DNA of 7,889 nucleotides from Longimicrobium sp. (GTDB lineage Bacteria; Gemmatimonadota; Gemmatimonadetes; Longimicrobiales; Longimicrobiaceae), in NCBI GenBank assembly GCA_030446945.1, contig JAUJMI010000157.1, positions 1 to 7,889 on the forward strand. The letters run 5' to 3'. The translations under genes and the position numbers were made by a program. The notes below the pieces were generated by a model, which was not told the origin of the DNA, did not search any database, and saw only the letters and a list, made by a program, of their open reading frames with translations. This document shows, piece after piece, positions 1 to 7,821 of this stretch. Within the stretch, counting starts at the first letter, position 1; the number at the start of each line of letters is the position of its first letter.

Positions 1-1
1 C

Positions 2-2905
2 AACACCTGCGCGCGCGGGCAGGCTTCGGTGCAGGGGCTCTACCACCCCGACCGGCACAAGGGCCCGTTCCTGCGCGAGCTGTCCGTGGGCGGCGAGCGG
101 CGCGACGTGAACTGGACCGTGGCGCAGAACGAGGTGGCCGAGGCCATCCGCCGCGGCGGCCCGGGCGGCACCGTGCTCCTTACCGGCTCGATGGGTGCCA
201 CCATGACCCGCCTGGCCGACGACTTCGCGCGCTCCGTGGGCGGGCGCCGGGTGGAGTGGGCGCTGCTGGAAGACGCCCCGCGCGACCTGGTGTTCAGCGA
301 CGCGGACGTGCTGGTCTCGTTCGGCGCGGACTTCCTGGAGACGTGGGGCTCGCCGGTGGACTACTCGTACCAGTTCGCCGAGATGCACTCGTACCGCAAG
401 GGGCGCGAGCGTGCCGGCAAGTTCATCTGGGTGGGGCCGCACCGCCCGCTCACCGGCCTCAACGCGGACCTGTGGCTCCCCGCCAAGCCGGGGACCGAGG
501 TGCTGGTGGCGCAGGCGCTGGCCGGCGGGGCCAACGTGCAGCAGGTGGCGCAGGCGGCGGACATCGAGCCGGCCAAGCTGCAGCGCGCGGTGCAGTGGTG
601 GAACGAGGGGCGCCGCAAGATGGCGATGGGCCCCGGCGCGGCCGTCAGCGGCCCCAACGCCACGGCGCTGCGCCAGGCGGTGGCCGGCCTCAACGGCCGC
701 CCCGCCGCCCTGACCGCGAATTCGGACCTGCGCCCGGTGCAGCGGCTGATCACGGACATGCGCGCCGGCCGGGTGAAGGTGCTGCTGATCGCGGGCGACT
801 CCAACCCGGTGTACACGCTGCCGGGCGGGCTCGGCTTCGAGGCGGCACTCAAGTACGTGCCGACGATGGTCTCGTTCTCGCCCTTCCCCAACGACACCTC
901 GGCGCTGGCCACGCACGTCCTTCCCGACCACCACTTCCTGGAGGCGTGGGACGACTACCTGGCGCGTCCGGGGGTGTACGAGCTGGTGCAGCCGGTGATG
1001 CGCCCGGTGTTCAACACCAAGCACAAAGGCGACGTGCTGCTGGGGATCGCCTCCAATCTGGGCGTCGCGGTGACGCCGGCGATCGCGGCGAACACGTACT
1101 ACGACTACCTGCGCGCGAACTGGGTGCAGCTTGCACCCACCCCGGATGCCTGGCGCACCGCCATCAAGACCGGTGGGGTGTGGCGCGGCATTCCGGCCGC
1201 AGCCATCCCCTCGGCCGAGGGGATGGTGACGCCTCTGGCCGGCGACCGCGCACTCACCGGCGGGCGCGCGTCCAATGCGGGCGTTGTGGCCGCCGCGGGC
1301 GTGGGGATCGCTCCCGCGCTGGCCGGCCCGGCGGCGCAGCCCCCAGCCGCCCCGGCGCCCGCGGCTCCGGTCGTGACTACCCCCGCACCCGCCGCGCCCA
1401 CGGGACCGGTGGCGTACCGCCCCGTGCAGTGGGAGGGCCCGGCCGACGGGCTCCACCTGATCGTGTACCCGTCGATCCGCTTCTACGACGGGCGCACCGC
1501 GAACCGCCCCTGGCTCCTGGAGCTGCCGGACCAGGTGACCAAGGTGCCCTGGGACTCGTGGGTGGAGATGCACCCCGAGACGGCCGCGAAGGCGAATCTC
1601 ACGCAGGGAACCATCGTCAGGGTCGAGTCGCCTCACGGCGCGTTGGAGGTGCCGCTGTACGTGTGGCCCGGCATCCGCCGCGATTCCGTGGCCATCCAGA
1701 TGGGCCTGGGGCACAGGCACGGCGGCCGCTACACCGAGGGCCGCGGCGCCAACCCGATGCGCCTCCTCGGCGCGCACATCGACCCGGCCACGGGCGCGAT
1801 GGCTCCGTCGACCCGCGTCGTCGTGACCTCCACCGGGCGCACCCCCGGTCGGTGGGACGGGCTGTTCGAACAGGGCGTCCGCGTGCAGTACGACCGCGCC
1901 GTGGCACAGGCCGTGGGGTGGGAAGCGCTCAAGGCGCTGGACGCCAGGGGCGAGGGGCACATCCCCGGCGCCGAGAAGGTGATCGAGGAGCTGCGCACCT
2001 CCGGCGGCTTTGGCCCGGTGGCGCGGCACACCGACCCGGCGTCGTACCCGCCCGCGGGCACCGAGTACGGCGAATACTTCGAGGGCGAGACGCGGTGGGG
2101 AATGGTCGTCGACCTCGACCGCTGCATCGGCTGCGCGGCGTGCACCATCGCCTGCTACGCCGAGAACAACATCCCCGTGGTGGGCCCCAAGGAGAACAAG
2201 CGGGGCCGCGACCTGAGCTGGCTGCGCATCGAGCGTTACTTCGAGGCCGGCCGCGAGACCGACGCGGCGATGCAGGACTCGGGGACGGACGACACCCGCT
2301 TCCTGCCCATGCTCTGCCAGCACTGCGGCAGCGCGCCGTGCGAGCCGGTGTGCCCCGTGTACGCGGCGTACCACACGCCGGACGGGCTCAACGGCCAGGT
2401 GTACAACCGCTGCGTGGGCACGCGCTACTGCGCCAACAACTGCCCCTGGAAGGTGCGCGTCTTCAACTGGTTCACCTACGAGTTCCCGGAGCCGCTGCAC
2501 CTGCAGCTCAACCCGGACGTCACGGTGCGCGAGAAGGGCGTGATGGAGAAGTGCACCTTTTGCGTGCAGCGCATCCACGAGAAGGAGCGGCAGGCGAACC
2601 AGGAGAACCGCCGCGTCTTTGACGGCGAGGTGGTCCCCGCCTGCGTGCAGGCCTGCCCCACCGAGGTGTTCGCCTTCGGCAACTACCAGGACCCGGAGAG
2701 CGCCGTCAGCCGCATCGCCAAGACCAACCGCAGCTACCGGTCGCTGGGCGAGCTGAACACCAAGCCCGCCATCGTCTACCTCAAAAAGGTGACGCTGGAG
2801 CCGCCGAGCAACGGCAGCTACCACCAGGACAAGCCGGCGCCGTTCGGGGGCGACGAGCACACCCCGCAGGGCGGCGCGACGTCGGCGCCGCAGGGAGCGC
2901 ACTGA
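2..2905 (+). CDS. actB: Alternative complex III iron-sulfur/molybdopterin-like subunit ActB (5' partial)
   Basis: This is the large periplasmic-side electron-transfer subunit of ACIII, which takes electrons from the quinol-oxidising membrane subunit and passes them to c-type haems. The reading frame is open from base 2, so the true start and N-terminal export signal lie upstream; 967 residues are visible. Residues 1-8 read NTCARGQA, a motif typical of the molybdopterin oxidoreductase fold, which in ACIII is known to lack the molybdenum cofactor. This domain runs to about residue 435. An Ala/Pro-rich linker (437-467) leads to a molybdopterin-dinucleotide-binding-like domain (about 475-610). 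The C-terminal ferredoxin-like domain (about 700-930) has 15 cysteines in cluster motifs: C708/711/714/718, C772/775/780/784, C804/810/814, C851/854 and C881/885. That count fits three [4Fe-4S] and one [3Fe-4S]; Thr807 replaces the cysteine expected for a fourth cubane. The stop lies one base before actC. A polysulfide- or DMSO-reductase-type protein would look similar, but the neighbours settle the assignment. Confidence 0.95.
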   Translation, partial: NTCARGQASVQGLYHPDRHKGPFLRELSVGGERRDVNWTVAQNEVAEAIRRGGPGGTVLLTGSMGATMTRLADDFARSVGGRRVEWALLEDAPRDLVFSDADVLVSFGADFLETWGSPVDYSYQFAEMHSYRKGRERAGKFIWVGPHRPLTGLNADLWLPAKPGTEVLVAQALAGGANVQQVAQAADIEPAKLQRAVQWWNEGRRKMAMGPGAAVSGPNATALRQAVAGLNGRPAALTANSDLRPVQRLITDMRAGRVKVLLIAGDSNPVYTLPGGLGFEAALKYVPTMVSFSPFPNDTSALATHVLPDHHFLEAWDDYLARPGVYELVQPVMRPVFNTKHKGDVLLGIASNLGVAVTPAIAANTYYDYLRANWVQLAPTPDAWRTAIKTGGVWRGIPAAAIPSAEGMVTPLAGDRALTGGRASNAGVVAAAGVGIAPALAGPAAQPPAAPAPAAPVVTTPAPAAPTGPVAYRPVQWEGPADGLHLIVYPSIRFYDGRTANRPWLLELPDQVTKVPWDSWVEMHPETAAKANLTQGTIVRVESPHGALEVPLYVWPGIRRDSVAIQMGLGHRHGGRYTEGRGANPMRLLGAHIDPATGAMAPSTRVVVTSTGRTPGRWDGLFEQGVRVQYDRAVAQAVGWEALKALDARGEGHIPGAEKVIEELRTSGGFGPVARHTDPASYPPAGTEYGEYFEGETRWGMVVDLDRCIGCAACTIACYAENNIPVVGPKENKRGRDLSWLRIERYFEAGRETDAAMQDSGTDDTRFLPMLCQHCGSAPCEPVCPVYAAYHTPDGLNGQVYNRCVGTRYCANNCPWKVRVFNWFTYEFPEPLHLQLNPDVTVREKGVMEKCTFCVQRIHEKERQANQENRRVFDGEVVPACVQACPTEVFAFGNYQDPESAVSRIAKTNRSYRSLGELNTKPAIVYLKKVTLEPPSNGSYHQDKPAPFGGDEHTPQGGATSAPQGAH
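1310..1402 (+). other. Ala/Pro-rich linker inside ActB
   Basis: This segment encodes residues 437-467 of the visible ActB. Of 31 residues, 23 are alanine or proline, with no charged residues. It separates the N-terminal molybdopterin-oxidoreductase-like part from the dinucleotide-binding-like part, which restarts around residue 475 (GLHLIVYPS). The residues before it (about 400-436) are also poor in conserved motifs. I infer a flexible tether or surface loop rather than a folded domain. The frame stays open across it, so it is not a frameshift artefact. Confidence 0.75.
2892..2897 (+). promoter_or_regulatory. Ribosome binding site of actC
   Basis: AGGGAG lies within the last codons of actB, nine bases before the actC ATG at 2907. 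Together with the one-base gap between the genes it supports translational coupling and this choice of start. Confidence 0.6.
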
Positions 2906-2906
2906 G

Positions 2907-4345
<1,439 letters not shown>

Positions 4346-4349
<4 letters not shown>

Positions 4350-4864
4350 GCAAGCTGAAGACGGGCGTCCTGGGGGTCTTCCCCCACCTGGACGCGGCGT
4401 GCGACGCCATCCGCAGGCTGCGGCACGAGGGGTACGAGGTGACCACCTACTCCCCCACGCCGCGCCACGAGATCGAGGAAGCGCTGGGGACCCAGGAGTC
4501 GCCGGTGAGGCTCTTCACGCTCACGGGCGCCTTCACCGGCACCGCGGCGGGGACGGCGCTGGCCACCTGGACCTCCGTGGACTGGGCGCTGATCGTGGGC
4601 GGCAAGGAGATCATCGCGCTCCCCGCCTTCTCGGTGATCATGTTCGAGGTGACGATCCTGCTGGGCGCGCTCTCCACGGTGGCGGGGCTCTTTCTGCTGG
4701 CGCGGCTCCCGCACATCGGCCCTCCCGAGGCGCCGCTCTACCACCCGTCGTTCACGGCTGGGAACTTCGGCGTGTTCGCGCACGTCCCCCAGGACCGCTA
4801 CGACCAGGTCCAGGCCATCTTTGCCGAGGCCGGATCCCAGGAGGTGCTCGTTGAGCAACGTTAA
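4346..4864 (+). CDS. actD: Alternative complex III subunit ActD (DUF3341)
   Basis: This is a small membrane subunit of ACIII from the DUF3341 family. Its biochemical role is not settled; structures of ACIII place it against the membrane subunits with a cytoplasmic domain. The 172-residue product starts MSKLKTGVLGVFPHLDAAC, giving an alpha/beta soluble N-terminal part (1-55). Two hydrophobic segments follow (about 58-80 and 89-120) and then a soluble C-terminal part (about 121-172) containing PEAPLYHPSF and GNFGVFAHV, segments I associate with this family. The reading frame is open upstream, but the ATG at 4346 overlaps the actC stop by four bases and has GGAAG seven bases before it, so a longer start is unlikely. 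DUF3341 next to two NrfD-like genes is a strong marker of ACIII. Confidence 0.93.
4839..4844 (+). promoter_or_regulatory. Perfect Shine-Dalgarno that fixes the TTG start of actE
   Basis: AGGAGG lies inside the 3' end of actD, with six bases to a TTG at 4851. Starting at this TTG gives a clean lipoprotein signal peptide. The alternative TTG at 4821 would add ten charged or proline-rich residues in front of it. Confidence 0.8.
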
Positions 4865-5555
4865 GACGGCCGCGCTGCTGCTGGCGCTGGGGCTGGGCGG
4901 GTGCACCGACTGGGCGATGTACGACGTGGACAAGTCGTACGACGCGGTGCCGCAGCTCGCCACCATGCGCCAGGGCGTGGTCCCGGAGTACCAGGAGGAC
5001 CCGCGCAACCCGCCCCCCGGCTCGGTGCCGGTGTCCAGCCCCAACGGGGACGTGCCGGCGCCGTACCTGAACAACCAGCTGGACTCGGTGGCGCCCACGC
5101 TGCGCAACCCGTTCGCGGGCACCACGCGCAACGACGTGCTGGTGCGCGGCGAGCTGGTCTACACCCGCAACTGCACCGTCTGCCACGGCCCCACGGGCGC
5201 CGGCGACGGCCCGGTGGTGGGGGCGGGGAAGTTCCCCTTTGCGCCGCCGGTGAACGGCGGCACGGCGGTGGCCCGCTCCGACGGCTACCTGTACGCCATC
5301 GTGGAGGCGGGGCGCGGGCTGATGCCGCCGTACGGCGAGCGCATCACGCACATGGACCGCTGGGCGGTGGTGGAGTACGTGCGGGCGCTGCAGCGCCACG
5401 CGGGCGCCACGGGCACGGCGCAGCCCAACCCGGGCGGCGCGGTGGGGGCCCCGCCCCCGGCGCAGGTGCAGGGGCAGCTCCCCGCCTCGGCGCGCGACAC
5501 GCTGGCTCCGCTGAACGCTCCGGCCCCCGCGGCTCAGCCGCAGGGCCCGCGCTGA
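4851..5555 (+). CDS. actE: Alternative complex III monohaem cytochrome c subunit ActE (lipoprotein)
   Basis: This is the monohaem c-type cytochrome of ACIII, acting on the outer face of the cytoplasmic membrane to pass electrons from the complex to its acceptor. From the TTG start the product has 234 residues. Residues 1-18 form a lipoprotein signal (Lys5, a Leu/Ala core, lipobox LGGC with Cys18), so the mature protein is probably lipid-anchored. The haem site is CTVCH (Cys108, Cys111, His112) and Met158 in GRGLMPPYG is the likely sixth ligand, giving a class I fold over about residues 92-182. The sequence after the signal (WAMYDVDKSYDAV) and the Pro-rich stretch before the haem domain resemble other ActE proteins. 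From about residue 184 the tail is rich in Ala, Pro, Gly and Gln. The gene overlaps actD by 14 bases in a different frame. Confidence 0.92.
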   Translation: MSNVKTAALLLALGLGGCTDWAMYDVDKSYDAVPQLATMRQGVVPEYQEDPRNPPPGSVPVSSPNGDVPAPYLNNQLDSVAPTLRNPFAGTTRNDVLVRGELVYTRNCTVCHGPTGAGDGPVVGAGKFPFAPPVNGGTAVARSDGYLYAIVEAGRGLMPPYGERITHMDRWAVVEYVRALQRHAGATGTAQPNPGGAVGAPPPAQVQGQLPASARDTLAPLNAPAPAAQPQGPR

Positions 5556-5561
5556 CCCCGC

Positions 5562-5566
5562 AAGGA
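5562..5566 (+). promoter_or_regulatory. Ribosome binding site of actF
   Basis: AAGGA lies in the 20-base gap after actE, nine bases before the ATG at 5576. It favours that ATG over the in-frame ATG at 5597 (residue 8). Confidence 0.6.
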
Positions 5567-5575
5567 TACTGACCG

Positions 5576-6901
5576 ATGGCCGGACATTCGAGCTCGATGC
5601 CCACGCGCATCCCCTTCCGCACCCTGCCGAAAGCCTCGGGGGCGCTGCTGGCCGGGATCGCGGTGGCGCTCCTCCTGGGGTTGGCCGCGGCGGCGATGAC
5701 GCTGCTGGGCGGGGAGGGGGGCGCGGCGCGGTTCGCGCAGGCGTTCCACTTCAACTGGATCTTCTGGTCGGGAACGAGTATGGGGATGGTGATGCTCACC
5801 GTCGCCCTGCACCTGACCAACGCGCGCTGGTCGTGGTCGCTGCGCCGCTTCGCCCTGGCGGGGGTCGCCTTCCTCCCGGTGAGCTTCGTGCTTTTCGCGG
5901 TGGACTGGCTGGGGGCGGAGCACCTGTACCACCACTGGCTGCACCCGGCCCCGGGCGACCACGTGCTGGAGGCGAAGAGCGGGTACCTGAACCTCCCGTT
6001 CATGATCGCCCGCGACTACGTGGGCCTCGCCATCCTGTACGGGCTGGCCATCTGGTTCGCCATGCTGGCGCTGCGCCCGGACGTGTACGGCGCCGCGCAG
6101 ACGGACGGGCAGCGCCGCTGGTACGACCGCATCACGCGCAACTTCCGCGGCGTCCCCGAGGAGGCGGTGCGCTCGCGCGAGCTGATGACCAGGGTGGCGG
6201 TCTTCCTGGCCTTCGGGTACGCGATCCTGTGGGGGATGCTGGGGATCGACCTGGGAATGTCGATGCTGCCGCACTGGTTCAGCACCATGTTCCCAGTGAT
6301 CTTCTTCATCGACGGCTTCCACGCCGGAATGGCGATGACGGCGCTGATGGTGGTCGTCTTCCGCAAGCGGATCGGGGTGGACGAGTTCATCACCAGGAAC
6401 CAGTTCCACGACCTGGGCAAGCTGATCTTCGCCTTCGCCGTGTTCTGGATGTACATCAACTGGTCGCAGTACGTGGTGATCTGGTACGGCGGACTCCCGC
6501 ACGAGCAGGAGTGGTTCGTGCAGCGCTTCCACGAGCCCTTCGGCACGCTGGTGCGGATCGCGGTGGGGTGCATCTTCGTGGCGCCTTTCCTGGGCCTCCT
6601 CACCCGTCCGCCCAAGAAAACCCCCGCGGTGCTCGCGACTTTCGCCGTGGTGATCCTGGTGGGGCACTGGCTGGAGCGCTTCCTCCTCACCGTCCCATCG
6701 CTCTACGAATCGGGCCACGTGGAGCACCTCCCGCTGGGGCTGCCGGAGATCGGGATCGCGCTGGGGTTCGGGGCGCTGTGGCTCTTCTGCTACACCTGGT
6801 TCCTGAGCACCTTCCCGGTGCTCCCCTCGCCCGCGACCCTCGCGGCGGTGGACACGGGCTTCATGGAGATCCCCGGCGAAGGCCACGCGGCCCACGCCTG
6901 A
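5576..6901 (+). CDS. actF: Alternative complex III membrane subunit ActF (NrfD-like)
   Basis: This is the second polytopic NrfD-like membrane subunit of ACIII, homologous to ActC. It is thought to support complex assembly or proton translocation rather than quinol oxidation. The 441-residue product has about ten hydrophobic segments (roughly 22-44, 55-80, 92-112, 140-166, 204-228, 236-263, 278-303, 322-344, 350-374, 390-415). HWLERFLLTVPSL (364-376) parallels WWERFVIIVPSL (378-389) of ActC, showing common ancestry. DLGKLIFAFAVFWMYINWSQ (279-298) is a typical ActF segment with a polar, aromatic helix. By eye Asp147 sits where ActC has Asp158, but no histidine matches ActC His128 (Leu112 at that place). 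The start at 5576 is chosen for its AAGGA. A hairpin terminator follows 25 bases after the stop, so this is the last gene of the operon. Confidence 0.93.
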   Translation: MAGHSSSMPTRIPFRTLPKASGALLAGIAVALLLGLAAAAMTLLGGEGGAARFAQAFHFNWIFWSGTSMGMVMLTVALHLTNARWSWSLRRFALAGVAFLPVSFVLFAVDWLGAEHLYHHWLHPAPGDHVLEAKSGYLNLPFMIARDYVGLAILYGLAIWFAMLALRPDVYGAAQTDGQRRWYDRITRNFRGVPEEAVRSRELMTRVAVFLAFGYAILWGMLGIDLGMSMLPHWFSTMFPVIFFIDGFHAGMAMTALMVVVFRKRIGVDEFITRNQFHDLGKLIFAFAVFWMYINWSQYVVIWYGGLPHEQEWFVQRFHEPFGTLVRIAVGCIFVAPFLGLLTRPPKKTPAVLATFAVVILVGHWLERFLLTVPSLYESGHVEHLPLGLPEIGIALGFGALWLFCYTWFLSTFPVLPSPATLAAVDTGFMEIPGEGHAAHA

Positions 6902-6925
6902 TCGGAATCTTCGGGTGGATGTGAG

Positions 6926-6960
6926 AACCGGTCCCGCGGCTCAGCGCCGCGGGACCGGTT
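6926..6960 (+). terminator. Hairpin terminator of the act operon
   Basis: A perfect 15-bp stem (6926-6940 paired with 6946-6960) has a five-base loop TCAGC. It begins 25 bases after the actF stop and is followed by TGGGGTTTGGG rather than a clean T-run. The position and strength argue for transcription termination or 3'-end protection. The weak tail leaves open a Rho-assisted or processing role. Because it is symmetric it could also act on transcripts arriving from the convergent gene. Confidence 0.75.
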
Positions 6961-6978
6961 TGGGGTTTGGGAAGCCTG

Positions 6979-6992
6979 GCGGTCGAAACCGC
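6979..6992. repeat. Short inverted repeat, CGAA loop
   Basis: A 5-bp stem GCGGT/ACCGC closes a CGAA loop. It is the first of a series of small hairpins in the spacer and directly precedes a less GC-rich CTGCAACAAC stretch. It is too short to be meaningful alone; it is listed because similar GAA-centred hairpins follow. Confidence 0.5.
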
Positions 6993-7009
6993 TGCAACAA
7001 CCGCGGGAA

Positions 7010-7025
7010 GCCTGCCTTCGCAGGC
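7010..7025. repeat. Short inverted repeat, CTTC loop
   Basis: A perfect 6-bp stem GCCTGC/GCAGGC closes a CTTC loop (GAAG on the minus strand). It is the second small hairpin in the spacer. Confidence 0.5.
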
Positions 7026-7082
7026 GCCGGGGAGACGGGGTGTGCGGGGGGCGTGCACCTGCGCCGGAGCGGAAACACGGGA

Positions 7083-7100
7083 AGACCGCTGAAGCGGTCT
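7083..7100. repeat. Inverted repeat, TGAA loop
   Basis: A perfect 7-bp stem AGACCGC/GCGGTCT closes a TGAA loop. The same loop is found in the hairpin at 7332-7351 although the stems differ in sequence. Confidence 0.6.
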
Positions 7101-7274
7101 CGGGTACCCATTTCCTGAGCGCAGCGCCTCTCCGCCCCTTGCCTCCGCACCGATCTCTGGCGCGGAGCGAAGGAAGCGGGCTCTCCCGTGCGCACCGCAC
7201 CATCCAGCGTTCGATGCCCGTACGCGGCCAGAGCGGGCGCGAGCGTCGCAGCAACGCGAGCACGCGCGGCCACA

Positions 7275-7286
7275 GGGGGCGCCCCC
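7275..7286. repeat. 12-bp perfect palindrome
   Basis: GGGGGCGCCCCC is a complete palindrome with no loop, in the middle of the spacer. It could be chance in such GC-rich sequence or the core of a protein-binding site; nothing beside it favours either. Confidence 0.4.
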
Positions 7287-7331
7287 ACCCGACCGGCGCG
7301 GGATCGCGGCCGGCGGAGCAGGCTCTGGGAC

Positions 7332-7351
7332 GGGCGCGATGAATCGCGCCC
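7332..7351. repeat. Inverted repeat, TGAA loop
   Basis: A perfect 8-bp stem GGGCGCGA/TCGCGCCC closes a TGAA loop. It resembles the hairpin at 7083-7100 in loop sequence and stem length. I infer a member of a dispersed intergenic hairpin family, which cannot be confirmed from one window. Confidence 0.6.
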
Positions 7352-7390
7352 CCACGAGATCGGTGGGCGCCGCAGAGATCCCTGCGTACG

Positions 7391-7420
7391 CCCCTCCCCC
7401 AGCAGGTTTCGGGGGAGGGG
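7391..7420 (-). terminator. Strong hairpin downstream of the minus-strand gene
   Basis: A perfect 10-bp stem CCCCTCCCCC/GGGGGAGGGG has a ten-base loop AGCAGGTTTC. It lies 41 bases beyond the stop of the minus-strand gene and may terminate or protect its transcript. There is no T-run on either strand, so an intrinsic terminator role is uncertain and a dispersed intergenic repeat is an equally good reading. Confidence 0.45.
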
Positions 7421-7461
7421 CAGCGAGGAACGAGCGGGGAGAGGGCCCGCGATGCCGCGGC

Positions 7462-7821
7462 CTATCTTCCGGGCGGCGCCGCGCTCGAAAGCGCGAACGC
7501 GCCCACGAACCCGATGATCCTGCGTGCCCCCGCGTCCGACGAGATGGCGACGTCGCCGTTCTCGAGGCGGGTGGCCCAGACGGTGTCGCCGCGGCGCAGC
7601 TTCGCCACGGACTTGCCGCCGAACTGGAGCTCCGTGTCGGTGAGCACGAACCGGCGCTCGGCGCGCGCCTCGACGTACGAGTCGGGGTACTGGACGCGGA
7701 ACACCTTGCCCAGCGAGACACCGACCACGAGGAGCAACACGATCAGGATCAGGGCCCCCAGGATGATGAAGCCACCCTCGTTGCGCGCCCGGCACGGGCT
7801 CACGGCCGCCTTCGAATGCAT
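7462..7821 (-). CDS. Hypothetical small single-pass membrane protein
   Basis: I do not recognise this protein. From the ATG at 7821 it has 119 residues: a short basic N-terminus, one strong hydrophobic helix (about 17-38, FIILGALILIVLLLVVGVSLG), and a soluble part of about 80 residues. Basic residues before the helix (Arg11, Arg13) suggest the N-terminus stays inside and the rest faces out. The soluble part has a likely beta-strand pattern (RRFVLTDTELQFGG, SVAKLRRGDTVWATRLENGDVAIS) that could form a small SH3-like barrel; this is inference. A GTG at codon 7 (7803) has AAGG five bases upstream and may be the real start, because the GGAAGG before the ATG is too close. The gene is convergent with actF, so it is not part of that operon. 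It is real on balance because the frame shows a membrane helix followed by soluble, normal-composition sequence, unlike the neighbouring noise frames. Confidence 0.65.
   Translation of the reverse strand: MHSKAAVSPCRARNEGGFIILGALILIVLLLVVGVSLGKVFRVQYPDSYVEARAERRFVLTDTELQFGGKSVAKLRRGDTVWATRLENGDVAISSDAGARRIIGFVGAFALSSAAPPGR

Larger units (their letters stand above)
6961..7461. other. Hairpin-rich intergenic spacer without a convincing gene
   Basis: About 500 bases between the convergent actF and the minus-strand gene hold no reading frame with a recognisable product, a good ribosome site or conserved motifs. Open frames cross it on both strands, as expected at this base composition, but their translations are Arg/Ala/Pro-rich and look like noise. 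The stretch contains five short perfect hairpins and a 12-bp palindrome, listed separately. No tRNA or rRNA signature was seen. Confidence 0.7.

Noticed and set aside
256..2622. A 788-codon open frame overlapping actB on the same strand
   Set aside because: It is a frame shadow produced by high G+C content: its translation is dominated by Arg, Gly, Ala and Pro and has no domain, while actB in the other frame is full of conserved motifs.
5534..6895. A 453-codon open frame on the minus strand opposite actF
   Set aside because: It has the same His/Arg/Glu-rich shadow composition and lies opposite a clear NrfD-like gene.
6951..6971. G-rich run after the terminator as a possible G-quadruplex
   Set aside because: Only two G-tracts of three or more are close together; the rest are GG pairs, so a stable quadruplex is not supported.
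7149..7364. A 9-bp inverted repeat (ACCGATCTC at 7149-7157, GAGATCGGT at 7356-7364) that might mark ends of a small mobile element
   Set aside because: It is short, the sides are about 200 bases apart, no target-site duplication is visible and no transposase is present; chance is likely.
6961..7461. A CRISPR array in the spacer
   Set aside because: The hairpins have different stem sequences and irregular spacing, with no direct repeat of constant length.
7040..7517. Small open frames in the spacer (such as 7040-7342 and 7188-7517)
   Set aside because: No good ribosome site, Arg/Ala/Pro-rich noise translations, and they run through the hairpins. No support for coding.
7690..7803. Type IV prepilin-like N-terminus (EGGFIILGALIL) of the minus-strand protein
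   Set aside because: There is a Gly-Phe junction before a hydrophobic helix, but the Glu at position 5 is missing and no pilin-like features or pilus genes are nearby; an ordinary membrane anchor is simpler.
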